64,000 nucleotides of DNA from Ilyomonas limi (GTDB lineage Bacteria; Bacteroidota; Bacteroidia; Chitinophagales; Chitinophagaceae): contig NZ_SZQL01000011.1 in assembly GCF_005233845.1 (NCBI RefSeq), positions 155,475 through 219,474 on the forward strand. The letters are read 5' to 3'. The notes under the pieces are model-generated. The model was not told the origin of the DNA. It did no database searches and saw only the letters and a list, made by a program, of their open reading frames with translations. Positions 56,425-64,000 of the stretch are shown one piece after another (within the stretch, counting starts at the first letter, position 1; each line of letters begins with the position of its first letter). The position numbers and the translations under genes are program-made.

Positions 56425-56886
56425 ATGAAAAAAGTTTGCTCAGCTATAGCAATAATTGTTTTTGCGCTGTGCTTCGTTAATTGGCAAACGGGACAATTTC
56501 CGGTCACCAAAACCGATGCGGAGTGGAAGCAAAGCCTTACCGCCGAGCAATATTATATTTTGCGGCAAAAGGGCACCGAAAAGGCATTTACCGGCATTTA
56601 TTGGAACAATCACGATAAAGGAACGTACGTATGTGCCGGTTGCGGCGAACCACTTTTTAGCAGCGATACCAAATTTGAAAGTGGTACTGGTTGGCCTTCT
56701 TTTTACCAACCCATTAATAAAAAGGCAGTAATAGAAGATACAGACAACAGTGCAGGCATGCAGCGCACCGAAGTAGTATGCAGCCGTTGCGGCGGACACT
56801 TAGGTCATGTATTTAATGATGGTCCTCAACCTACCGGCCTGCGCTACTGCATGAACTCGGCAGCACTTAAATTCGTTAAGCAATAA
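56425..56886 (+). CDS. msrB: peptide-methionine (R)-S-oxide reductase, exported
   Basis: 153-residue methionine sulfoxide reductase B. The catalytic cysteine is C142 in [11 protein letters not shown]; structural zinc pairs are CAGC and [14 protein letters not shown] and [20 protein letters not shown] are diagnostic. An N-terminal signal ([17 protein letters not shown]) suggests periplasmic or membrane-anchored action, repairing oxidised envelope proteins. I chose ATG 56425; an ATG five codons earlier (56410) is also possible, with TATATTTA just upstream. Confidence 0.9.
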   Translation: MKKVCSAIAIIVFALCFVNWQTGQFPVTKTDAEWKQSLTAEQYYILRQKGTEKAFTGIYWNNHDKGTYVCAGCGEPLFSSDTKFESGTGWPSFYQPINKKAVIEDTDNSAGMQRTEVVCSRCGGHLGHVFNDGPQPTGLRYCMNSAALKFVKQ

Positions 56887-57048
56887 AAAGGTAGCAAGCA
56901 ATAACAACTCAAAAGCTTTAGCTGGTTATATCAGCTGGAGCATTTTTCATATTAGAATAATATGTAAAAGCAGCAGCTACAAAGGTTCCGATAGATAACC
57001 TCCTCGCTTATAGCTTGTTGCGTATAACAACGTGGTTTACACGAAAGT

Positions 57049-57066
57049 GTGCTACAACCGTAGCAC
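57049..57066 (-). terminator. weak hairpin after the second PKD gene
   Basis: GTGCTAC (57049-57055) pairs with GTAGCAC (57060-57066) over AACC, 44 bp beyond the stop; no long T run follows. Confidence 0.35.
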
Positions 57067-57109
57067 GTGAAGACAGGTACAAGAGTAACAAACGATTCTA
57101 AGCAAACTT

Positions 57110-59746
57110 TTACCTTATCAATACCACACTACCTTTTTTGATAATAGGTTTATCTAAATAATCAATTGCTCTGATTACATAAATATAAGAACCTTCGGGT
57201 TGTTTATTGCCGGCTGCTGTGCCGTCCCACCCCTGCCCTGCCGCAGACGTACTGTACAGCAGTTGTCCCCAACGGTTGTAAATGCTAAATAGTTCCAGAT
57301 TTTTTATACCTGCTAATATTGGTATCAGCCTGTCATTCAACCCATCATTATTGGGTGTAAAAGCAGTAGGTAAAAATATCTGGGGTAATGTTTTATAAAC
57401 AAATACCGTCAATGTATCGTAACCAAAGCAACCATCGGCAGTAGTTCCCTTTACATGATAAGTAACAGCATCTTCCGTTCCGTTAAGTATCACTACCGGC
57501 TCATTATCTTCGGGGTTAGTCATGCCGGTAGCAGGTTCCCATTGATAAAATTCAGCGCCGGTTGCTTTTAAGTGCAGCGGCTGTTTTGTCACTATATTCG
57601 TATCGTTGCCGGCAAATACATGCACCTGGGGTATCACGCGTACCGTTACGGTATCATATACAGGTTTGGGACAACCAGTAGTAGTTGTATCGCGCACCAT
57701 CAATGTATAAGTAGTGGTTTCTTGCGGACCGGCTATTGGCGTTAACGTATTGGCATTAAGCAGAGAATTTACAGGTGACCATTCAAATATACTGCCCTTG
57801 TAAGCAGCATCCAATTGAGTAGTAAAGCCATAACAAATAGGATTGGCAACTCCAGCAATAGCTTCAGGATAAGGCGCCGGTGTAATAGTAATGGCGGCGT
57901 CGGCATAACACTTTTCACTGATAGCTGCGTGCAGCTGATAAGTAGTGGCCGCTAAAGGCCTCGCGGCTGGTTCTTTGCTGGTTGCATTATCTACCGCATT
58001 GGCCGGCGACCAGGTAAAGTATAGGGCATTCGTTTGCGGACGCAACCGTACCGTATCGGTAAGACAAATAACAGAATCTTTTCTTAACTGCAAATCCACC
58101 TTGTCTGCAACATGTACCTGTATCGTGTCGGTACCAATACATCCATTGCCGTCATCAGCTGTTACACTATAAGCAGTGCTACTGGCAGGATATACCAACG
58201 GGCGGGCGGTATTGGCATTTAGCTGGTTGTAGGCAGGCAGCCAACTATAAGCAACCGGCACATCCGATGATGCCGCAAGCCGCAAGGTATCGCCTTTACA
58301 GATAAGCGTATCTTTAAAAGGCAGCACTAGCGTAGGTTTGTCGGTAATAGTTACAGGCGTTATTATTGAATCTAAACAGCCCTTGCTATTGGTAACTGTT
58401 AGCTTTACATCATATTCACCCGGAGCAGGAAATTGATAAGCAGCTGCATCAATGCTGGCTGTATCTGTAAGTGTTGCGTTATCGCCAAAGTCCCAGCGCC
58501 AGCTATTAACTACGCCATATGCGGTAGATGTAGCATCTGTAAACTGTACCGGACTTTTGTAACAGCCACCTGCTTTAGTAAAGGCAGGCTCAAAACCCGG
58601 AAATACATTCACCAGCGCAGTAGTAGAATCAGAACATTCCTGTCCACGGTTTACTACCAGCTTTACAGTATAAACACCGGTATCTTTAAAGGTATAATCG
58701 GGTGTGGGCAACGAAGAGGTATCTCCATTTACACCAAACTCCCAATAATAAGAATTGATGCCGGACGAAGTAGATTCGTTTTCAAGATGTGCGGTAAAGC
58801 CATCGCAGGTGGCGTAAGCAGCATCCAGTTCGGCGGCTGCAAAATCGCAGTTGCTTACGCGCACAATAAAGTCTTTGCGGTGCACACTAATGATGTCTCC
58901 ATTACGCCATTCAGTAACACATACATTCACCACATACGCTCCTGCAGGTGGTGCCTCGCCATTTATTTTTCCGGTAGCGGGGTCAATTACAATATTACTG
59001 CCCAAGGGGCTTTCTCCACTATAACCGCTTTTGTAAGTGACAGACTGGTAAGGCGGCGCAGAGGGAGCAATGATACTGGCATCGGTAGAAGCGCCTCTGT
59101 TGTAAGCTGCACAAAAGGAGTAAGAAAGCGAATCGCCATCAGGATCGGTAGCACTAAAGTCGAGGTCTATTTTTTTGCTGGAACAAACCAGTACCGTATC
59201 CTTCAAAGCAAATGCAGCGCTTGAATTGATATCATTATTTAAAATATTGGTACCCGGAATATTACAACTATAGGTAGAGCCTTCGCCAGGTACCGGTGAA
59301 CCAGGAATAGCATATTGCTGTACATTTAAAATACTATTGGAACGGCAACAGGTTTGGTAAGCTGCCACATACTCTTCGGGTATAATGGGCAAATCTACCG
59401 TAAACGTGTAGTAAGCCACCTGATAGCACACATCAGGTTTATTGATAATACAGGTAAGTGGCGTTTTAAGCTTAAGCAAAATAAAATCGCTCTGTGTTAC
59501 GTCCTTCGTTAAAACAGCACCGTTATTTCTAAAAATACCTATCCGGACTACGCCAGGTAGCTGGGCAGCCTGCCCTATGGGGTTGCACTCCCTGAACAAG
59601 CGCAGGGTAATCTGGTACTTATTGGTATTGGCCGCACTGCCTGCACTTATATATTGGTAATACAGTTCTCCGCCGGCAATATGACCGGCAAATCCCCGTC
59701 CCGCACAAAAACAAACCAGCAATACTATCAGCAATCGTTTAATCAA
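57110..59746 (-). CDS. PKD-domain surface protein with T9SS type B sorting domain
   Basis: 878-residue exported protein. A signal peptide (LLIVLLVCFCAGRGFAG) precedes a distinctive N-terminal region HIAGGELYYQYISAGSA ... YQITLRLFRECNP shared by many Bacteroidota PKD proteins. PKD-like repeats (YYWEFGVNGD, WRWDFGDNAT) and several Ig-like segments (YSWLPAYNQL, FTWSPANAV, FEWSPVNSL) follow. The C-terminus LPTAFTPNNDGLNDRLIPI ... NRWGQLLY ... GSYIYVIRAI ... KGSVVLIR is a T9SS type B sorting domain. It is likely surface-exposed or released; no catalytic domain is visible. Confidence 0.92.
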   Translation of the reverse strand: MIKRLLIVLLVCFCAGRGFAGHIAGGELYYQYISAGSAANTNKYQITLRLFRECNPIGQAAQLPGVVRIGIFRNNGAVLTKDVTQSDFILLKLKTPLTCIINKPDVCYQVAYYTFTVDLPIIPEEYVAAYQTCCRSNSILNVQQYAIPGSPVPGEGSTYSCNIPGTNILNNDINSSAAFALKDTVLVCSSKKIDLDFSATDPDGDSLSYSFCAAYNRGASTDASIIAPSAPPYQSVTYKSGYSGESPLGSNIVIDPATGKINGEAPPAGAYVVNVCVTEWRNGDIISVHRKDFIVRVSNCDFAAAELDAAYATCDGFTAHLENESTSSGINSYYWEFGVNGDTSSLPTPDYTFKDTGVYTVKLVVNRGQECSDSTTALVNVFPGFEPAFTKAGGCYKSPVQFTDATSTAYGVVNSWRWDFGDNATLTDTASIDAAAYQFPAPGEYDVKLTVTNSKGCLDSIITPVTITDKPTLVLPFKDTLICKGDTLRLAASSDVPVAYSWLPAYNQLNANTARPLVYPASSTAYSVTADDGNGCIGTDTIQVHVADKVDLQLRKDSVICLTDTVRLRPQTNALYFTWSPANAVDNATSKEPAARPLAATTYQLHAAISEKCYADAAITITPAPYPEAIAGVANPICYGFTTQLDAAYKGSIFEWSPVNSLLNANTLTPIAGPQETTTYTLMVRDTTTTGCPKPVYDTVTVRVIPQVHVFAGNDTNIVTKQPLHLKATGAEFYQWEPATGMTNPEDNEPVVILNGTEDAVTYHVKGTTADGCFGYDTLTVFVYKTLPQIFLPTAFTPNNDGLNDRLIPILAGIKNLELFSIYNRWGQLLYSTSAAGQGWDGTAAGNKQPEGSYIYVIRAIDYLDKPIIKKGSVVLIR

Positions 59747-59951
59747 GAGACTTGTATTAGATATACGTTATGGTATTATTTCTAGACTGATTAAAATTAT
59801 AGAATAAACGTATATAAAGCGCTAAGAATGAGGAATAAATGTTTTACGAAATTATAGCAGCAGATGCCTTGGTGATTTAGCTATATTTTGCTTGCGAGAT
59901 ACTTAGTTTTTAGCCATTATGCTTATTAAAACAGTTCACAGCATATCCTGC

Positions 59952-60779
59952 TCACCCCTTGTTTCCAGCAGTTTGTTGTATATATTGTACAAATTGAAGC
60001 ACAAACTCATTCACCCTATTGGTAGCTTCCCACATGCCCATGTGACCAACACCAGCTATCGTGTGCACGTGTGCTTCGGCAGGCAGGTGCACTTGTTTCA
60101 GCACATCAGATGCGGGTGCGGCTGCATCTTCCAACCCAATAATAAACAGCACCGGTACTTTGCTGTTTGCCAGTACACCCGTGCGGTCAGGACGCTTCAT
60201 CATAGCCGTATAATATTGCTGCAATGCTTCTACTGTAAAGTTTTTGCCCCTTTCAACCAATGCTTCCACTTCTTCGGGATGCTCCTTTTTGAAAGTAGTA
60301 CCAAACGTATTGGGGGTGGTGCTTCTTACAAATGCAGCACTTCCGTATGCCGCCATTGTACCAATGGCTCTCAGCCGCACGGCTTTCTTTTCTTCATTAT
60401 CGGCAAAAGCGGTGGAATGTACAAAGCCAAAACCGAGGAGATTTTCAGGATGTTTTTGTGCAAAAGACAAGGTGATATAACCGCCCATGCTATGCCCCAG
60501 CATTATACATGTATTAATACCCGCATGTTGCAATACAGCATAGATATAATCGGCAAAATGCTCAATAACAACAGCAGACAAGGGATAGTGAATGACCTCG
60601 CTGTTGCCGCTGCCTGGCAAATCGGGCATAATGACTTTGCAATGTTTTTTCAGAAATGCTACCTGGCGATTCCATACCGTATGGTCTTCGGCAAAGCCAT
60701 GAATTAATACTACCGCAATCCCTTCTCCTTCGGAGCGGTAGTAACAATTGGCAGATTGATAGGTAAAGTAATGATCCAT
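59952..60779 (-). CDS. alpha/beta hydrolase
   Basis: 275-residue cytosolic hydrolase. The oxyanion-side motif VVLIHGFAEDHTVW precedes the nucleophile in MLGHSMGGYITL, with an acidic residue in FIIGLEDAAAP and histidine in IAGVGHMGMWEA. The ATG overlaps the last base of the upstream lnb-like stop (TAATG at 60781-60777), implying translational coupling. Substrate unknown; an esterase or lipase role is possible given the neighbour. Confidence 0.88.
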   Translation of the reverse strand: MDHYFTYQSANCYYRSEGEGIAVVLIHGFAEDHTVWNRQVAFLKKHCKVIMPDLPGSGNSEVIHYPLSAVVIEHFADYIYAVLQHAGINTCIMLGHSMGGYITLSFAQKHPENLLGFGFVHSTAFADNEEKKAVRLRAIGTMAAYGSAAFVRSTTPNTFGTTFKKEHPEEVEALVERGKNFTVEALQQYYTAMMKRPDRTGVLANSKVPVLFIIGLEDAAAPASDVLKQVHLPAEAHVHTIAGVGHMGMWEATNRVNEFVLQFVQYIQQTAGNKG

Positions 60780-61945
60780 TATGGACGAAGTTGAGCGAGT
60801 TTAGCATAGCGAAATAACATCAACAACACTAATGGTGCAATAGCAACATTTATCTCCTGCGGCAGCCAAAACCACGCCGCAAACAAGATGGCATTAATAA
60901 TGAAAGCGACATAAAAATAGCGGCGCAGCCAAAGCGGGTTACGCCATAAAAAGAATGCTGCTACTACATTGGTAGGTAATGCCCACAGGAGGTTGTAATT
61001 ATCCTTTGTCATTTTGTGATCGGTTCCAAACCACATAAATAGCAGCAATATTCCTAATAAACCTGTAAAATATAGCAGAAAAGAATCCAGAAAACGAGCG
61101 ATGGTTTTTGCCCGCTTACCCGGCGCTAAATACAATACTGCCATTAACACACATATAATCGCAAACGTTGCCAAAGGCGCATAATTCCAACCAGCTATTA
61201 TAGGCGATGGCACATTCAGCAACATACTTTTTTGCGCTACGAGTAGTTGTGTTTGATGGATAACCGCACTGTCCACTCCTTTCATCAAATAATCTGGCAA
61301 GAACATGGCTACCTTATTATCCAACGGCTTATCCAGTTTAGCGCCCAGCAAAATATCTATCCCCAGTTTACTCCACGGCTCGCCGCCGCTATCAAGATAA
61401 ACATGAATCAGATTGCGTGCGGTGGTGCCTTCCGGAACCAATTGTTTGGCACCCCCCGAGCCGGGTAAGGATTCAAAAATAAGATCGCGAACACGGGTGG
61501 TACAATTATCATAGATAAAATCGTATTTATATGCGCGGTTAGCCGCCTGCATATTTGTTTCCAGCGCATGTACAATTTGCGCCTTCTGTGCGCAGGTCAA
61601 GTTGAGCACCTGCTCCGTTACGCTGCGCTGATCTTCCTTGTACTCATACATGAAATCGGGAAAATAAGCTGCCGATAAAAAGTAATCGAGCTTGCCACGT
61701 ATAAATTTCATATAAAAGTTGGGGTCATCAAAGTTGAAGGTGCCATAATTGTACACGACATCCATATGCGTAATACTGTCGGTAATGCGGATGGCTGTAT
61801 GCCCAAAAGTAGAATACAACTCCTGCCCCGGTGCGCAGGTAAGCAGGCTGATGCGTACGTGACAACTGCTGCTGTCTTGCGCCTGAGCTGAACAAAAGAA
61901 AGCATGAAAAAAGCAAAAGAGTAAAGCAAAACGGAGAAACTTCAT
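60779..61945 (-). CDS. lnb: Lnb-like lipoprotein N-acyltransferase (formerly DUF4105)
   Basis: 388-residue membrane enzyme. After a signal (FALLFCFFHAFFCSAQAQ) the periplasmic domain has LYSTFGHTAIRI (H49) and YDFIYDNCTTRVRDL (C148), both conserved in the family once called DUF4105. About five membrane helices follow between residues 255 and 385 (for example ATFAIICVLMAVLYLAP, FLDSFLLYFTGLLGILLLF). Members called Lnb in Bacteroides N-acylate outer-membrane lipoproteins in place of Lnt; assigning that function here is by family resemblance. I chose ATG 61945 (MKFLRFAL). Confidence 0.78.
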   Translation of the reverse strand: MKFLRFALLFCFFHAFFCSAQAQDSSSCHVRISLLTCAPGQELYSTFGHTAIRITDSITHMDVVYNYGTFNFDDPNFYMKFIRGKLDYFLSAAYFPDFMYEYKEDQRSVTEQVLNLTCAQKAQIVHALETNMQAANRAYKYDFIYDNCTTRVRDLIFESLPGSGGAKQLVPEGTTARNLIHVYLDSGGEPWSKLGIDILLGAKLDKPLDNKVAMFLPDYLMKGVDSAVIHQTQLLVAQKSMLLNVPSPIIAGWNYAPLATFAIICVLMAVLYLAPGKRAKTIARFLDSFLLYFTGLLGILLLFMWFGTDHKMTKDNYNLLWALPTNVVAAFFLWRNPLWLRRYFYVAFIINAILFAAWFWLPQEINVAIAPLVLLMLFRYAKLAQLRP

Positions 61946-62029
61946 ACAACAAATAAATGGCAAAAGTTTGGGATTTGGATGAAGCGTTATGCAATTACAG
62001 CAACAAGCACTTACTGCAAAAAATTAATA

Positions 62030-62061
62030 TTTGGAAGATAACTGCCTGCACTATTATTTTG
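62030..62061 (+). promoter_or_regulatory. promoter of tRNA-Ser(TGA)
   Basis: TTTG (62030-62033), a 20-bp spacer and TTATTTTG (62054-62061) fit the Bacteroidota promoter with one mismatch, 5 bp before the tRNA gene. Confidence 0.6.
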
Positions 62062-62066
62062 CACGC

Positions 62067-62154
62067 GGAGAGCTGGCAGAGCGGTCGAATGCGGCGGTCT
62101 TGAAAACCGTTGACTGTAACAGGTCCGGGGGTTCGAATCCCTCGCTCTCCGCCA
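62067..62154 (+). tRNA. tRNA-Ser(TGA)
   Basis: Class II tRNA with acceptor GGAGAGC/GCTCTCC and anticodon arm CGGTC-TTGAAAA-CCG giving anticodon TGA. A long variable arm and T-arm with GGTTCGAATCC are present. The discriminator G (62151) is followed by an encoded CCA at 62152-62154. Confidence 0.95.
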
Positions 62155-62158
62155 AAGC

Positions 62159-62181
62159 TCCCGCAAACTGCGGGATTTTTT
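62159..62181 (+). terminator. terminator between the two tRNA-Ser genes
   Basis: TCCCGCA (62159-62165) pairs with TGCGGGA (62169-62175), followed by a run of six T. Confidence 0.8.
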
Positions 62182-62197
62182 ATGAAATGATCATTTT

Positions 62198-62287
62198 GGA
62201 GAGATGCCAGAGCGGTCGAATGGGACGGTCTCGAAAACCGTTGTATGGGCAACTGTACCGAGGGTTCGAATCCCTCTCTCTCCGCCA
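62198..62287 (+). tRNA. tRNA-Ser(CGA)
   Basis: Class II tRNA with acceptor GGAGAGA/TCTCTCC and anticodon loop in CGGTCTCGAAAACCG giving CGA, long variable arm GTATGGGCAACTGTAC, and GGTTCGAATCC T-arm. CCA is encoded at 62285-62287. An integrase gene starts about 330 bp downstream, making its 3' end the likely attachment site. Confidence 0.95.
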
Positions 62288-62309
62288 GTAAGCATATCAA
62301 ATAGTATCA

Positions 62310-62346
62310 AATCCTTGCAAACTCAATGTTTACAAGGGTTTTTTAT
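62310..62346 (+). terminator. terminator after tRNA-Ser(CGA)
   Basis: AATCCTTG (62310-62317) pairs with CAAGGGTT (62333-62340), one G-T wobble, with extra inner pairing, followed by six T residues. Confidence 0.65.
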
Positions 62347-62397
62347 TTTCAGCACTTCCAAAATATTCAATTTTTCTCAATAAAAATGCTCAAAATA

Positions 62398-62518
62398 GAG
62401 AACAATAATCTACCCTCGTTATTTGTTCTCGCTAATTCTGAGCCTCTTTAATTATTCAGTCGTTCTCTTTAAAATGCACCCAAGCGAGAACAAATTTTAC
62501 CTCACTTTTTGTTCTCGC
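62398..62518. repeat. cluster of GCGAGAACAA repeats, candidate integrase arm sites
   Basis: Three exact copies of GCGAGAACAA: reverse at 62423-62432, forward at 62484-62493, reverse at 62509-62518. The first two extend to a perfect 13-bp inverted pair AGCGAGAACAAAT (62421-62433 and 62483-62495). Partial copies GAGAACAA (62398-62405) and GTTCTC (62462-62467) lie among them. They sit between the tRNA-Ser and the integrase gene. Confidence 0.7.
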
Positions 62519-62618
62519 CAAATCGCTGAAACCCTTACTGGCATTGCGTTCTGTGGATAAATAGTACTTGTTTTTTTACAAGTTATTCAGTAAATTTATA
62601 ACACATAAATGCAACAAT

Positions 62619-63869
62619 ATGAACAATTCAATGCACATTTCTTTCCAGCTAAAGAAATTCCGTACCGATGAAAAAGGCTTAAGTCCCATCTTTGTCCGCC
62701 TTACCATCAATCACCAACGCACCGAGTTTTCTATTAAGCGTTCGGTAGCTCCAGAAAAATGGCTTTCCAGTGCAGGTATTGTGAAAGGCACTACCGAAGA
62801 AGTGAAAAACCTGAATTCTTATCTTACCACTGTCCGTTTGAAATTACAGGAGCATTACAGAACATTGTTAGAAGCCAACAAAACCATTACACCCGAGATA
62901 ATTAAGAATACTTATTTCGGAGTTACAGAAAAAAGCAAAACCATTGTAGAAGCTTTCCAGTATCACAATGAACAGTTGAGGCAGTTAATCAATAAAGACT
63001 TTTCCCCTGCCACATTGGTAAGATATAACACAGCTTGCCGGCACACTAAAGAATTTATGCAATGGAAGTACCAGGTATCTGATATGGAGCTAAAGCAGAT
63101 CAATCACCAGTTCATAACCGAGTTTGAGTTTTATCTAAAAACAGTTCGCAAATGCGACCATAATACAACGATGAAGTACATTACCAACTTCAAAAAAATT
63201 ATACGCCTATGTATCGCAAATGAATGGTTAGATAAGAACCCATTTGTCAATTACAAAATCAGCTTGCGGGAAGTAGAACGCGAATTTTTATCGGAGGAAG
63301 AATTGCAGATTATTGCAGACAAGCAGTTGCATACAGAAAGATTGGAAAACGTAAGAGATATTTTTTTGTTTAGCTGCTTTACCGGCTTAGCGTATGCAGA
63401 TGCGAAGAAGCTTTCCAGCCAACACATTATTATGGGGATGGATGGCGATAAATGGATTAAGATAAACCGAACTAAAACAGATACACGCTCCAGTATTCCA
63501 CTATTGCCAACCGCAGAGGCGATTATTGAAAGGTACGCTGATGATCCAAGATGCAGTGTAAATAATCGGTTATTGCCAGTGTTAAGCAATCAAAAGATGA
63601 ATGCCTACCTTAAAGAAATAGCTGATTTATGTGGTATAAAAAAGAACATCACCTTTCACCTGGCACGCCACACATTTGCGACAACCGTTACCTTATCCAA
63701 TAATGTTTCCTTAGAAAGCGTAAGTAAAATGCTGGGGCATAAAAGTATAAAGATGACGCAGCACTATGCCAAAATTTTAGACAGAAAAGTAAGCGATGAC
63801 ATGAAGATATTAAAAAACAAATTAAATAAAATTAACATGAGTAAGCAGGTCTATAAATTAGCAAAATGA
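62619..63869 (+). CDS. tyrosine-type site-specific integrase
   Basis: 416-residue recombinase. An arm-type DNA-binding N-terminus (ISFQLKKFRTDEKGLSPIFV), a SAM-like core-binding domain (about 100-200) and a catalytic domain are visible. Catalytic residues are HLARHTFATT (H-x-x-R), the second histidine in LGHKS and the nucleophile Tyr383 in QHYAKIL. The first arginine position is FTGLAYADAKKL, where arginine is replaced, as in IntDOT-type Bacteroidota integrases. ATG 62619 (MNNSMHISF) is the start. Its position next to tRNA-Ser marks the end of an integrated element. Confidence 0.92.
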   Translation: MNNSMHISFQLKKFRTDEKGLSPIFVRLTINHQRTEFSIKRSVAPEKWLSSAGIVKGTTEEVKNLNSYLTTVRLKLQEHYRTLLEANKTITPEIIKNTYFGVTEKSKTIVEAFQYHNEQLRQLINKDFSPATLVRYNTACRHTKEFMQWKYQVSDMELKQINHQFITEFEFYLKTVRKCDHNTTMKYITNFKKIIRLCIANEWLDKNPFVNYKISLREVEREFLSEEELQIIADKQLHTERLENVRDIFLFSCFTGLAYADAKKLSSQHIIMGMDGDKWIKINRTKTDTRSSIPLLPTAEAIIERYADDPRCSVNNRLLPVLSNQKMNAYLKEIADLCGIKKNITFHLARHTFATTVTLSNNVSLESVSKMLGHKSIKMTQHYAKILDRKVSDDMKILKNKLNKINMSKQVYKLAK

Positions 63870-63875
63870 GTGTAA

Positions 63876-64000
63876 TGTGGATATTTCGTAGAAGTTGACC
63901 AGGTGATTTCGTGGCAAATTGACCACCTGTTTTGCTGGCGAAGTGTTGTATAGTTTGCTGTAAAAGCAGTTGTCAAAAATAATAAGTTTACCGGTTTATA
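63876..64000. mobile_element. probable IS21-type element terminus (cut by window edge)
   Basis: From TGTGGATATTTCG at 63876 onward come the repeats TTGACCAGGTG (63895-63905) and TTGACCACCTG (63919-63929), spaced 24 bp, with a weaker third near 63943. Such short repeated TTGACC-type terminal sequences are characteristic of IS21-family ends. No transposase is yet visible, so this is tentative. Confidence 0.4.

Noticed and set aside
62031..62291. 86-codon plus-strand frame running through both tRNA-Ser genes
   Set aside because: It is a translation of two structural RNA genes and their terminator.
61995..62300. 101-codon minus-strand frame opposite the tRNA-Ser genes (EGFEPSVQ-type text)
   Set aside because: This is a well-known spurious translation of the reverse strand of tRNA-Ser genes; the tRNAs explain the sequence.

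Overview
The window looks like chromosome from a member of the Bacteroidota, most likely a Chitinophagaceae-type organism. Four things point there. Many genes are preceded by the phylum's -7 promoter box TAnnTTTG, several almost touching the start codon. Two giant PKD proteins end in a type IX secretion (T9SS) type B sorting domain, and a SprE/PorW-like T9SS component lies beside one of them. The purine enzymes PurF and PurM are the long Bacteroidota forms. The integrase at the right end resembles the IntDOT class. This placement is inference from gene content; no database was searched. No rRNA or CRISPR array was seen.

Layout. Positions 1-2.5 kb hold a glycerol operon: the tail of glpK, then glpD and glpF, closed by a terminator. 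At 2.6-4.2 kb are a PAPS-type sulfotransferase and a small protein of unknown function. At 4.6-13.3 kb are a 1655-residue PKD adhesin, the SprE/PorW-like TPR protein and a small membrane protein. At 13.5-19.7 kb are an M14 carboxypeptidase, holA, ribF and purM. At 19.7-22.5 kb is a blaI/blaR1-type pair in which the M56 protein is fused to a peptidoglycan amidase domain, two TonB-receptor-plug-like repeats and a TonB C-terminal domain; its promoter carries three similar operator-like palindromes. At 22.8-24.5 kb is a marR-yceI-FMN reductase operon. From 25 to 36 kb come purF, cdsA-psd, tRNA-Asn, grpE-dnaJ, a PpiD-like chaperone, and the CCA-adding enzyme.

From 36 to 56 kb come the B12-dependent ribonucleotide reductase, a sensor kinase, a potassium channel, two secreted glycosidases (GH29 fucosidase and GH43), a lipoprotein, a PAP2 phosphatase, a DUF6159 membrane protein, a decayed quinone oxidoreductase gene, an S9 peptidase, a CrtI-like oxidoreductase, a CDGSH protein and a ROK kinase. 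From 56 to 62 kb come an exported MsrB, a second PKD T9SS substrate, and an lnb (lipoprotein N-acyltransferase) - alpha/beta hydrolase pair with overlapping stop and start codons. From 62 kb on, two tRNA-Ser genes are followed by a tyrosine integrase preceded by a cluster of inverted 10-13 bp repeats, and the window ends in what looks like an IS21-type terminus. This right end looks like the boundary of an integrated mobile element using the tRNA-Ser(CGA) gene.

Most of the window is housekeeping plus envelope functions (peptidoglycan sensing, lipoprotein maturation, phospholipid synthesis, T9SS surface proteins). The candidate system I find most worth testing is the BlaI plus M56-amidase-plug-TonB_C module at 19.7-22.5 kb with its triple operator.
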